This document shows, piece by piece, positions 31,549 through 43,412 of a DNA stretch of 64,000 nucleotides. The translations under genes and the position numbers were made by a program. Source of the DNA: Alopecurus myosuroides (Eukaryota; Streptophyta; Magnoliopsida; Poales; Poaceae); assembly GCA_028641055.1 (NCBI GenBank), contig CM054057.1:574306610-574370609 (forward strand), written 5' to 3'. The notes beneath the pieces are model-generated. The model was not told the origin of the DNA. It worked only from the letters and a program-made list of their open reading frames with translations, and did no database searches. Position 1 is the stretch's first letter. Every line of letters begins with the position of its first letter.

Positions 31549-34500
31549 TCAAGAGAGGTTGGACGCATCGATAACATTTAGTTCATTCCTCAAACCCCTA
31601 AATCTTGGTTCATCAAGGGCCTTCGTGAAGATATCCGCGAGTTGATCCTTGGTTGGCACATAGGAGAGGTCAATATCACCCTTCTCAACATGATCCCGAA
31701 TGAAATGATGTCGTATCTCAATGTGCTTCGTCTTGGAGTGAAGAATGGGATTGTAGGCGATCTTGATGGCACTCTCATTGTCGCACAAGAGGGGAACTTT
31801 GTCGAAGTCGATGCCATAATCTCTCAATGTTTGCCGCATCCAAAGTAACTGAGCACAACAACTCGCCGCGGAGATGTATTCGGCTTCGGTGGTAGAGAGT
31901 GCAATGCAATTTTGCTTCTTGGAAGACCAACATACCAATGAGCGTCCAAGAAATTGACAACCTCCGGATGTAGATTTCCTATCCGTCTTCTCTCCCGCAT
32001 ATTCCGCATCCGAATACCCAATGAGCTGAAAGCTTGAACCCTTGGGATACCAAAGACCAAAGTTTGGGGTATGAACTAAATATCGAAAGATGCGCTTAAC
32101 CGCTTCAAAATGACTTTGTCTCGGAGAGGCTTGAAACCTTGCACATTTACCTACGCTATACATGATATCGGGTCTACATGCACAAAGGTAGAGCAAAGAG
32201 CCAATCATGGAGAGGTATACCTTTTGATCTACCTCTTTACCATTCGGGTCGGGTTTCAAGTCAATAGTCGTGGACATGGGAGTCTTCATAGGTTTGGCAT
32301 CATGCATGTTGAAGCGCTTGAGCATGTCTTGAGTATACTTGGCTTTCTTGATGAATGCGCCTTCGGGGTGTTGCTTGATCTCAAAGCCAAGGAAATACTC
32401 TAACTCTCCCATCATAGACATCTCGAATTTTTCCATCATAAGCTTGCAAAACTCATCATTGAATGCGATGTTAGTAGAGCCAAAGATGATATCATCCACA
32501 TAGAGTTGGCATATGAACAAGTCACCTCCAACCCTTTTGGTGAAAAGGGTGGGATCGATTAAACCAACATTGAACCCACGATCCACTAAAAACTCTTTAA
32601 GGTGCTCGTACCACGCACGTGGAGCTTGTTTAAGTCCATAGAGTGCCTTATCGAGTTTGTAGACGTGATCGGGGTGGTTGGGATCCTCGAAACCCGGAGG
32701 TTGCTTGACATAGACCAACTCGTGGATGGGACCATTCAAAAATGCACTTTTAACATCCATTTGTTGCAATTTAAAGTTGTGATGAGAAGCATATGCAAGT
32801 AAGATGCGAATAGACTCAAGACGAGCTACGGGAGCGAATATTTCACCGAAATCGACACCTTCGACTTGAGAGAAGCCTTGAGCTACCAATCGAGCCTTGT
32901 TGCGAATGACGATGCCGTCCTTGGCTTGCTTGTTCTTGAAGATCCACTTGGTGCCGATGAAGTTCTTGCAATCTTTGGGTCTTGGCACCAACTTCCACAC
33001 CTTGTTACGCTCGAATTTGTTGAGTTCTTCGTGCATGGATTCAATCCAATCTTGATCTTCAAGAGCTTCATAGACCTTCTTTGGCTCAATGTGAGAGATG
33101 AAAGTATGAGCCTTGCTAAAATCCTCTAATTGCCTCCTTGTGATGACCCTTCCACGAACTTGTCCAAGAATCATGTCCTCCGTGTGACCGGCACGAGCAA
33201 GATTATCTAGCCTTCTCTTTGCCCTACGAGCTAGCAGCTCCTCCAAAGTTTCCTTGGATAGCACTTGATCATCACCTTCATCATCGGAGCCTTGTCCACC
33301 TTGATTTTGTTCATCAACGGGAGGTGGATCCCTCATGTGTCGAGTTGTATCATCACCATGTGTATCTTGTTCTTGTCCTTTATTGTGAGCTTGGCCTTCA
33401 TCATGAGCTTGGCCTTGATTGTTAGCTTGGCCTTGATTGATCGAGTGATCTTGATTGTTATCTTGGCCTTGTTGTGAAACATGAGGGCTTGGTGCATCTT
33501 GTTGGGTAGCTTGAGTATCAATGGATGTAGTCAATGGCTCCACTTGAGTAGAGCATAGTCCTTCTCCCTCCGTCATCCGGTAACCCTCAATGGGGATTAT
33601 TTCACCAATCCCCATTCTTCTTATGACGATGGGAGGAATTGCATCTCCTACAATACCATGATCTATACGGCCCCCTTGGGACCCATTATCCTCATCAAAC
33701 ACCACGTCTATAGCTTCTTCAACTTGTCCGGTGGACTTGTTGTAGACTCTATAGGCGTGAGCGTTCGTGGAATAACCAACAAAGATACCCTCATAAGATT
33801 TAGTCTCGAACTTTGACAAGTGTTTTCCTCTCTTGCGAATGAAGCACTTTCATCCAAAGACCTTGAAGTATGAAACATCTGGCTTCTTTCCCGTGAGAAT
33901 CTCATAAGGGGTCATGTTCAAGATCTTGCGGAGATACAATCGGTTGCTAGCATGACAAGCGGTGGAGACGGTCTCGGCCCAAAAATTATAGGGATAAGAG
34001 AACTCCGCAATCATGGTTCGAGCCGCATCCATAAGAGTCCGATTATTTCTCTCCGCCACACCATTTTGTTGAGGGGTGTAGGGAGTGGAATATTGATGAG
34101 CAATTCCTTCCTCGCTAAGAAATCCCTCCACGGTGTAGTTCTTGAACTCGGAGCCATTATCACTTCGGATAGCCATGATGCTTGTATTATGTTGGCGCTC
34201 CACCAAAGTGATGAACTCGATGACCCGCTTTTGAGTCTCACTCTTCCTCTTGAAGAAGTACACCCAACAATATCGTGAATAGTCATCCACAATCACCAAG
34301 CAATACTTCTTGCCTCCAAGACTATCATATGATAGAGGACCAAAGAGGTCCAAGTGAATGAGCTCGAGGATTCTTGAGGTGGTGATGTTTGTCTTGGTTG
34401 GGTGAGCTTCTCCATGTTGTTTTCCAAGAACGCAAGAGCTACACACACGATCTTTGGCAAACTTAGCATTTGTTAGTCCTAGAACATGATTGCCACTTTG

Positions 34501-34950
34501 TAGGTCATGCAACGTCCTCATATTGGTGTGGGCTAACCGGCGATTCCATAGCCAACCCACATCAACTTTAGCCATTAGGCATGTCGCGGCACACGTGTCT
34601 CCTTTAGAAAAGTCCACTACATACATGTCGTTCTCGACACGTCCAACAAAGGCTACTTTAAGAGTCGTTTCCCAAGTGACAATCACATTCTCTTTATTAA
34701 AGAACGAGGTAAAACCGCTTTTAGCAAGTTGAAGAACCGATATGAGATTATAGCCAAGGGACTCAACAAGAAGAACATTCTCAATTGACAAGTCATTTGA
34801 GATTGCTACCTTGCCTCGTCCCAATACCTTTAGTTCGGAGTTATCACCAAAAGTGACGCAATTGAGATGAGGTAATGGAGGATTTAGATCACTCATTGCT
34901 TCATTGATTATGGTCATATGTTGGGATGCACCACTATCCACCGTCCATTT
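31549..34950 (-). pseudogene. Sirevirus pol (protease, integrase, RT, RNase H), one nonsense codon
   Basis: Minus-strand Copia polyprotein in one frame. Domains in order: aspartic protease active site VDSGASQHM (about 34941); GAG-pre-integrase zinc finger with HTNMRTLHDL and CSSCVLGKQH; and the integrase core LIHLDLFGPL, IRSDNGSEF and QNGVAERNNRT, supplying the D,D,E residues. Then comes a TGA stop at 33850-33852 in the KVFG-KCFIRK region, where a Cys is usual. After the stop follow the RT with [22 protein letters not shown] and the catalytic [10 protein letters not shown], and RNase H with [17 protein letters not shown] and LCDNESAI, ending [11 protein letters not shown]. Every catalytic motif I looked for is present. 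The single nonsense codon is the only break seen. Integrase-before-RT order confirms Copia. Confidence 0.93.
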
Positions 34951-34981
34951 GCTCGAACCGGAAGCACTCCCCTACAAAAGA

Positions 34982-37611
34982 TTAGTGTCTTGATTTAGGT
35001 ACCCATTGTTGAATGGGTCCTCTTTTGTTAGCGACAAGGGTCTTTGGAACCCAAATACTCCAATGATAATCATCACCATACGAAGTACCAACATATTTAG
35101 CATACACATGACCATCTCTAGATTTCATAAGAACATAAGATGGGTTGTATTTTCCGGCAAAGTCATTATGATTGGTGCTCACCCTAGAGGTGTCACCACC
35201 CACAATGGTGTTGGTCTCATTTTCCTTGGCCACCTCTCCCTCTTTCACAAATCTTACTTCTTGTGAGGAAGAGGTGACCTTCTTCTTGTTCTTCTTCTTG
35301 TACTTCTTCTTCGACTTGGCTACATAGCCAAGTCCCTCCTTCCCATTTGTGACTTGTTGAGGGATCACATCATTGAGATTCTTCTCACTTCCTACAAGAT
35401 TAGTTGCACTACACGAGATTATAGGCAATGTATTCATGCAAGTAGATGAGGATGACATAGCTTGCTTGTTTGATTGTTGAGCTAGGAGATTGTCACGAGA
35501 CTTGGTTAGCTTGTCATGAATTTCTTTAAGAGACATGAGCTCCTTTTTTAGTTTTTCATGACTAGCAACTAATTCCTCGTGAACAATTCCTAGCTTCAAA
35601 TCTTCATGTTCAAGAGTTTTAATTATCGCAAGAGATTGTGTGTTATCATTCCTAAGTTTAGAGACACTCATGGCAAAATTTTCTTCAAGACTAGACAATT
35701 TATCCTCAAGAGATGCACGAATGGAACGCTCATTTTCAAGAGCCTTTTCTAGCTCTTTGTCATTGCAAGAGTGACCTCCATGGCTTTCTAAGGTCATGAT
35801 AATTTCCTCCTTTTCATCTACAAGAGATTTAGCCTCATCAAGTTGCCGTAAGAGGGCATTTACTTTCTCCTTAGTCTCACATTTGAGGCTAGCTAGGCAA
35901 ATGCCTAACTCTTTGGCCTCACTATCCTCCTCACAAACATTCTCAACACAATCCAATAATTAAGGAGGGTTAGTGGCAATGGTCTTAGAGTTAGGAGAGC
36001 ATACCGAAGTGGTTTTTTCCATAAGACATGTAGGTCGGGTAGCCACAATCTCATTGGGGGATTCAAATATAGAAATCGATGAGGATGACACGATGGCAAC
36101 GGCGACGTGGGCCACTCCCACCACTTCATCTTCTCCTTCATCTCCGGAGATATAGGTTTCTAGAACCGCCCCTTCTTGAACGTAGAGGGCCCTTGGTACT
36201 CTTCTAGCGAAGTTCTTGTTTTGTGGAGCCTTGGCCTTGTTTTTGCGAACAAGCTTGCCTTCATTTTCTTCTCTTGGCTCAAAAGGGCACTCCTTCACAA
36301 AATGGTTTGCGCTACCACAGTTGTAACATGTCCTTGGGCGCTCCCCCTTCTTCTTGTAGTTCTTGTTTCGTGGAGGTCTTGGAGAGTCGGCCTTGTGAGC
36401 TTCCCATCTCTTCCAATATCCATGCATAGCGAGATCAATGCACTTGTGAGCTCCCGTATAGGTGTCTTCATAGTCTTCCTCATCATCATCTTCTTCTTCA
36501 CTTTCATCAACTCGAGCCATTGCCTTTGACTTCAATGCGAGGTTGGGTGACTTTCCCATCCCTCTAGAGCGAGCTAGAGCATCATCCGCACTCTTGTGTG
36601 ATAGAGAGATGGCGATGAACTCACTAAGAACACCAATGAAGTTGAGAGTGTTGTAGTCCGCTCTTGTCCGGATACTAGTGGAGATATTCTTCTCAAAGGG
36701 TGTGATGGCCTTGACAAATTTCCTCTTTATCCACTCATCGGAGATCTCTTCCTTTCCAAAGTCTCTCAATTGGTTGGCGAGAGTGACAACTCTTCTATAA
36801 AGCTCTTCGGGAGTCTCATCCTCTTGTATGACGAAGTTCTCGGAGTTGTCAATGGCCACATCATACTTGGAAGATTGAATGCTAGCATTTCCTTGAAACA
36901 AGGTGTCAAGTTTGTCCCAAGCTTCCTTGGCGGTCTTGCAACCACGAATGTGAGTCAGATGCTCCCTTGGGAGAGCCTTCTGGATAATAACGAGAGCAGT
37001 TTTGTTGAGTTGAGATTCCACATCCTCCCTTGGAGTCAAGTTTCTCGGGTCATGCGGATGAAATCCATGAATCACACTCATCCACAATGCGGTGCACGAT
37101 CCAGAAATATGGGACTCCATTTCAAACTTCCAAGAAGAGAATTCATTAGTGTTAAGCATGGGAGGAAGTCCAACATTAAGAATGTGTGGCATAGAAACAA
37201 TTGGGTGAATGGTGTCATAATTTTGAGGAGGTGGAACTTGTGTGTGGACCCCGGAACCATTAGCCGTTTGAGACTTGGAGCCACCGGAACTTTCCTTTGC
37301 CTTGGCTTTAGCCTTTTGTGTGGTTTAGCCTTAGCTTTGGCAATGTTCTCCTCGATTTGGGAATCGTCAGGAATCGTCTCCTCTTTTGAACTATCCTCAT
37401 CGGAGACATGGGGAGAGTTCGATGGCCCCTTAGGTTTACCCATCATGTTCTCCAACATCTTCTTGATGGAGGAAACCTCCGAGCCTACACTAGAGCTAAC
37501 CTTGGACAATTGTGTTTGGATAGTACAAACCGTTGTCTCTAGGTTAGCTATAGTGTCGGCCATTTTGGAGAGCTCCTCCTTAGAAGATTCGGGATCATCT
37601 CCGTTGACCAT
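34982..37611 (-). pseudogene. Sirevirus gag, with frameshift and in-frame stop
   Basis: The structural protein ORF starts at ATG 37611. Its N-terminal coiled-coil part (ADTIANLETTVCTIQTQLSK) leads to a frameshift near 37320. The main gag domain follows (FSSWKFEMESHI, KTAKEAWDKLDTLFQG, ETPEELYRRVVTLANQLRDF), with a zinc knuckle CYNCGSANHFVKEC near 36330. An in-frame TAA at 35960-35962 interrupts a long C-terminal extension, which is coiled-coil rich (ENERSIRASLEDKLSSLEEN) and then lysine rich (KSKKKYKKKNKKK), ending at 34982. Such a long coiled-coil gag extension is a known Sirevirus feature. Pol follows in a different frame. Confidence 0.9.
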
Positions 37612-37648
37612 GATACTCTTAGGAGGTTAAGCCCGATAAAAGAGCCGA

Positions 37649-37661
37649 GGCTCTGATACCA
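37649..37661 (-). other. Sirevirus primer-binding site
   Basis: On the minus strand TGGTATCAGAGCC follows the 5' LTR after two bases. It is complementary to the initiator methionine tRNA 3' end, as is usual for Copia elements. Confidence 0.92.
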
Positions 37662-37663
37662 AT

Positions 37664-39057
37664 TGAAAGTACACAAAGGTCAACTAGAGGGGGGTGAATA
37701 GGTGATCTACAAATTTTAATCCTTTTTCCAATTTTATTGGGGGCTTTGGAAAGATAATAACTTTGTTATCTAGATGTGCAACTAAGTAGACACCCTATGT
37801 GACAAATAACAAATAGCAACGGAAGTAAATGCAAGGCACAAGATAACAACAAGTGAAAAACACGGAAACAAGGATATGTTTCCTGTAGTTCCTTCTTGAA
37901 AGAAGTACGTCTACGTTGGAGAGGTGGGGAGCCACCTAGGCGCTCCTCAATAGCACGGATGTGCACACCTTGTTCTCCTTGAGCTTCTCCGGTGAGGGAG
38001 ATTCTCATTTCCACTATGAGGTCGACTTGAAGGCATTGACCAAACATTTACAAGTGGTTGAGGCTACTCCACAAGTGAGATGGAGGCTCTCAACAATCCG
38101 AAGCTTCTTGCTACAAGGTGGAAGCTACAAGCACTAGGGTTTCCCTTGGATGACAAAGCAACCAAGAGATTACAAGATCCCAAGAGGTATGGTGTGGGAA
38201 TACAATTTTTGGCTTGGTAGAAAGGTAGATCTAGTCCTCCTCCATGAGATCCTTGAAGGGCATCGAGTTTGGTTGGAGGAGGAGGGAGATCGGGGCGTTT
38301 TGAGCTCTTGAACAATGGAGGAGAGAGATGAATGGTCGAGCTACCTATCTAGAGGAAGAAGAGAGCTATTTATAGACTCCTCCAAATTCTGACCGTTGCA
38401 GTGTGCCAGGGCCGGAATATTCCAGTGTTAGCACCGGAAATTTCCGGTCTATCCTGGCCGGAAATTTGAACAGTCCGGGGGGTGGATTTTTGAATCTTCC
38501 GGGGGCGGAAATTTCCGCCCAACATTCCGCCCCCATCTCTGCGCGCGGGCACTAGCACCGCGCTGAAAATCGCTAAGGACCAGGGCCGGATTTTTGAATA
38601 ATCCGGGGGCGGATATTTGAATCTTCCGGGCCCGGAATTTTCCGGACAATAATCCGCCCCCATCTCTGTCCGCGGGCATCTGAGAAAACTCCAATTTCTG
38701 CTAAGTACCAGAGGGCCGGATATTTGCACCGGAAATTTCCGGGGCAAATTTTCGCCCTAGCTTCTGTACGCGGACAGTGGGAGAATGACTTAGTCGTTTC
38801 GATGTTGCCAGAAATGCTGGAATATTCCGGTGCTTGGGCCGGATATTCCGCCCCGTAAGCACCGGAATTTCCGGTGTAGTCACTGAAAAATCCGGGGGCA
38901 GTAAATCCAGAATACAGAACTCCTCTTTGAACTTTTTATAAGAATATATCAATAATCACCTGAGAGAACAGCTGCACAGAATTAAACAACATTGTTAGAG
39001 AGTAGATACCCGCGTTGTTATCATCACCAAAATCATTAGAGGGATCATGAGCTTTCA
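37664..39057 (-). repeat. 5' LTR of the Sirevirus
   Basis: 1,394 bp, TGAAAG to CTTTCA, next to the primer-binding site. It carries the promoter-side CCGGAA/TTCCGG cluster at 38408-38898. Confidence 0.95.
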
Positions 39058-39062
39058 GTACC
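39058..39062. repeat. Target site duplication GTACC (right)
   Basis: Pairs with 24163-24167. Confidence 0.92.
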
Positions 39063-40570
39063 GATCGATAAATTTTCTTGTTAAGAAACTTCTTGTGCAT
39101 GTAAGGAATTTTTTTGGTTTATACAAGGATTTGAAAAATCAATGGGTTCGAATATTTTTTGTTAATCTATGGTCCAATTTTTAGTTAATACATGGATCTG
39201 CCTTAATTGCATTCAAAACCTTCCTAATACATTAATTTCCTGCTAATTCAAAGATAGGGAAAAAATTCTTGATATGTTAATGTCATTGCATAATTCGAAA
39301 TATTTGTAAGTTAATTTATTGTTCATTTTTATTGTTAATGCGCTGTTAGAAGTGTAGAACGCATGGAAGATTATCTATGATCGGAAACTAAGTTTATTTT
39401 AATGCAAGATGCAAAAAGTATCCTGTCGCTCCTGTCATCTGGTACAATGTGGCCGAAATTCACTCGTAGCCACGAAATTGTGGTAGGGGTAATCTGGGAA
39501 CTACTGGTGGGCCATGGCATAATGGTTAGCGAGAGGGGTGGATTGCGCTTTATAAATCAAAGCCTCCGGGATGGATTCGCTAGCTGTCTCGTATCCCAAG
39601 TTAGACGAACGGTCCGAATAGGCATGGGGGATCCATGTAGGTGTGGGAAAACCGCACTCCAATAAATGCCTCATTAGTATGTTTTTTTAATAATAAAAAA
39701 ATTCTAGGGAGAGACGATGTATCTGTCTATGTTGAGGCGCATGTGGTTACTGTCACATCAAATTAATATTACAAGATTTATTGTAAAGCACACTTTTGTA
39801 TTGTGTTACTGATTCTATGCTAAGTAACATATTTGCAAAGAAATTTACAATCAAGGTAGTGTTATGATGTTGTAAAGGAGCTGCATTTTGGATATTTACG
39901 GTTCACAATTTCTCAAAGTAAAAAACGATTAATTTTCCTGGTTTTTAGAAAGCAGGACTCCAATCTTCAAAACTCCGAGAAATGTGATTTTGCCCCACTG
40001 GACAAGGAACTTGCCGTCAAGCACAGATCACCACACGCATCTTAGTCCCAGTCAACCTGCGCGTCAATAAATTCTACTGTGGTTTCACTCGAGACTCCAC
40101 AGATGACAAGATTGCAGACACGCCTGAAGCCAACGAGTTCAGGCTTACATCACATGAAACAGCCTTAGTTTCGATCTCACGAAAAAGAAAAGAAAATTTT
40201 CGGCATCGATCTCTCCATCTAATCCTCGAACAACTAGCAGATGTCGTTTCCTTCTTCAGAAGAAGCCGACAAAAATCATCTCAGCATATCGCCATGAGGA
40301 AAACTAGTGATGTCCTAAGGCGACACCGCGAAACCTCTCTTCTTTTCACTCCAAGGGGGAAAATGAGCTTGAGATCGACCTATCAACAGCTTCAGTGAAG
40401 GGACTGGGACTGACGCAATGGCTCACTCTCTGCAGTTTCCTCTGTAGAGAATAAAATATGAAATAGATCCATCAAACATGATACAAGAGTAGTATCGAGC
40501 CATGAATGTTAGTAGGTTGTATCTGGAAATGCACCGACTCACTTCCGACGGATGTTCATCATTCAGACGT
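39063..40570. other. Spacer and 3' UTR side of the PHD gene
   Basis: Positions 39063-40100 continue the pre-insertion spacer and contain no gene I recognise. A somewhat GC-rich patch at 39400-39660 is open on the plus strand but has no known domain. The part from about 40300 to 40570 lies downstream of the minus-strand PHD gene stop and probably holds its 3' UTR. Confidence 0.4.
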
Positions 40571-43412
40571 TCAGTGTTTCTGCTTACGAATGTCCAGACG
40601 GTTCTTCAGCTGTATAGATAAAAGCAATCAGCTTGGATTCAAACAGTGAGTATGCAGCACAGACTAAAGTAAAATATGATGAACATGCAATCTTACAATG
40701 AGGCCCCATAGTTCAATTTATTCGGAGCTGATACTTTTGGAGTAAGGGAAACTATAGGCCGGTAACAAACACATGGAAAAGGAAAACAACAGTATAATAT
40801 TTTCTGCTGGGGATCACTTTACGAAGTATAGAAAGGAATTGAAGAATTAGTAGTGCTGGACTGACGAGATGTTTTTTCTCACCCAAACTGGAGTGACAGT
40901 TTCAGAGAATCTGTTACTCCGTGGGCAGGGCAATAATTAATTTGGCCAAAATCAACCTCTCAAATTTGGAGGCACTACATAAAGTCCAATGCTTCATTAA
41001 CAAGTCAAGAAACTGAAAACCCACTATCAACTAACTATTTTTCATGATCTAATTGTGAGCAAAAGAGCTTTGGGGTAATGACACTTAAGATCTTAATGCA
41101 AATAATGCGCTGGTAGTGGTTGTAATCACTTTCAAGGATCAGATGAACATACCTTATCTATGTACTTCAGTTGCTGAAGCACTTCATCAGTCCCCAATTC
41201 CTACAATGGACAAGATATAAGGTACAACCAATAAGAGTGTTAATACAGACATGTTGCAACACGATTTCAAATAGATAAATGCATGGATGAAAATCATGAC
41301 ATGTACTTGCACATGCTTTTACACATCCCAAGATTGAACAAAGACGCCAATAAATCTACCACAACTAAAAACCAACCCACATAATCAATAGACCATCATT
41401 TGTGAAAAGCTTGCATAGCCTAATGCAGTTAGGGCCACACGAAAAGAGAACATCAGGGGCAGCTATAACACAAACAAACCTGTGGAACAGCACAATCAGC
41501 TTGAACTGGATCCCATTGAACTGCACACGAACAATCCCAATCGCTCGACTGAGCAACAAACAGTGGTGCCCTGCGAACATTCCCATGAGGTCATAAAAAT
41601 GAATGCATATGTTAATGGTAGTTATAAACAGAAAACACAACATAGAAGAGCCTTCCAAGTTATAACACAACAAAAAAGGAGCTCATTTTCTCCTATTCTA
41701 ACCATTGCCTTGCGGCGGATAAACTCTTGAGTATTTAGCAGTCTAACAAGCTTGGGTAGGCTACAGTACTTGTTTTACTGTACTCTAGAGGGTAAACCAC
41801 CTGCCCTCATGGATCAATCCATAAACACTAGACGCCGCACACTCACAGAAACAATGAAAAAAAACTAGGGTGGTTTGTGTTACCTCCGCCACTTGCCACA
41901 AATAGCTCCTGTGTCTAAGACTTCTTGGCACTGAATCCAGTTACCAATGCTGCTCTTCTTGTCCTCGCGCCTTTGTGTCAACTGCAAGTAAAGCACGGAG
42001 TATCAGGAAGCATGGTCGAAAATGACCAATAAGGAAATCTTTTATCAATTATCATTAAACAGGCCTAGTGTGCTGAGACCTACACTCAGACTTGTCATTT
42101 TCGTGGCATCAAGTTCAGAGGGTTCCACAAAATGATCGTCACCGCTGCATAGATAATGGGAGTTACTATTAGAAATTTATTTTAAACAAAGCATACAATT
42201 TAAAGGTAATATTAGGATTCAAAATCTTAGTTATTATTAATACATAATCGTCGAACTTAGTAACAAAAAATGAAGTTCGAAAATCTTGACTTGAGCAACA
42301 GCCTTTCGTTGAAGATATGCACTACCCCAAGAAAAAGACTGTTTCCCATGTGAATTGACATTTTTCATAAATCGAAATTGATCCTTAAGTTGAAGCTGCA
42401 TCTCCTGTCCCACTAGTAATGACATGCTTAAAGTAAAATTTCATCAAGAGTTAGCATACCAAGAAATCGGACCAGACCATTCTGGAACTTCTGCTTGAAA
42501 GTTTCTACCAATCCTCACTTCAGTTTCATATGGTTCAATATTCATCAACATATCTGCTATTGAACCATGACCGTGGCGAGGCCTTTGAATGCGCTTGTCT
42601 GAACCATCTTCCTTACTCGGCTGCCTTTTAGGTTTCTTCCTGGAACAATTCAAACAATACCACTCTTTATCCGGTATTTTCTTGATGCGAGGGCGGCAGC
42701 AATGCAAGTGGAATGCTCCTTCACAACAATCACATATTAACATGCGGCATGGATCTTCCAAAGACCCACATCTCTCGCATGCAAATAAAGTGTTACTTTC
42801 ATTATCATAAAGGGTCAAGGTAGTTGATGCGCTGCTCCGTTCTGATATTTCAATGAGGATTATCTCTCTTTTGAGCATGGATATGCAAAGCTCCCTTGCT
42901 GATGTTAACTCTGTCAATGGTTTTGTAGCATTTGTATCGGACGACGAACACTCTGTGGCATCCTTAATCTTGTCGTTGATATAAGATGGCATGCTTGATA
43001 TGGAAATTGAGTTGCTGTCATCCACATTAGAAAGTGACCCCGATGAGTTCTTCGAGTCGTTCGAAGCTCCTCCGGGACCTTTAAATTTTGTTGAATATAC
43101 AACAAGTGATTTTCCACTGCAAATTTGTACCCGGGGCGAATTATCTTCAAAAGTTGTGAAGCTTCCGGTCGTATTTTTGCTCACATTTCCATTTGTCGAG
43201 AAAAAATCACATTCATTGTCTGTCTTCCTTCGTTTATAAAAATCTTGACAATCTTCTGAAGCAGCAGGAAGATGACAAATATCATCAACACCCAACATAC
43301 TCGAGCTCGAGGATAAATCCGAAGAATACACTGATGACTTCAATTTCTTCTTCCGACATGCAAAGAGGTTCTTCATAGATATCCTTGGGCGTTTATTAGG
43401 ACTTAAAGTCAT
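40571..43412 (-). CDS. PHD-finger protein, six coding exons
   Basis: Predicted coding exons on the minus strand are 43412-42460, 42144-42084, 41981-41884, 41570-41480, 41200-41153 and 40609-40571, giving 429 residues and TGA. All junctions are GT-AG and all phases agree. The long first coding exon gives a Ser-rich, basic N-terminus (MTLSPNKRPR...) and then a PHD finger at residues 212-256 with Cys4-His-Cys3 spacing (CERCGSLEDPC, CDCCEGAFHLHC, WYCLNC). A basic KKPKRQPSK patch follows, and then EVRIGRNFQAEVPEWSGPI. The short exons encode FVEPSELDATKM, GNWIQCQEVLDTGAICGKW, SSDWDCSCAVQWDPVQADC and a C-terminal leucine-rich end (EVLQQLKYIDKLKNRL). PHD fingers of this type read histone H3 tails, so a nuclear chromatin role is likely; the exact mark is unknown. 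The conserved Trp/Cys-rich C-terminus resembles uncharacterised plant PHD proteins. It looks intact. Confidence 0.9.

Larger units (their letters stand above)
24168..39057 (-). mobile_element. Complete Sirevirus (Maximus-like Copia) LTR retrotransposon
   Basis: 14.9 kb including a 2.96-kb CACTA insertion. Both LTRs are 1,394 bp with TGAAAG...CTTTCA ends. The right-hand (5') LTR is followed by a TGGTATCAGAGCC primer-binding site. The order gag, protease, integrase, RT, RNase H, then an extra env-like ORF and a double polypurine region is that of Sireviruses within Copia. Every ORF has at least one disruption, so it is not autonomous now. By my hand alignment the LTRs differ at about 42 positions without indels (about 3%). 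With the commonly used grass rate of 1.3e-8 this suggests insertion on the order of one million years ago. Confidence 0.95.

Noticed and set aside
39515..39560. GGCATAATGGTTAGCG looks like a tRNA A-box region
   Set aside because: No matching acceptor stem, anticodon arm or B box follows at the right distance, so no tRNA gene is supported.
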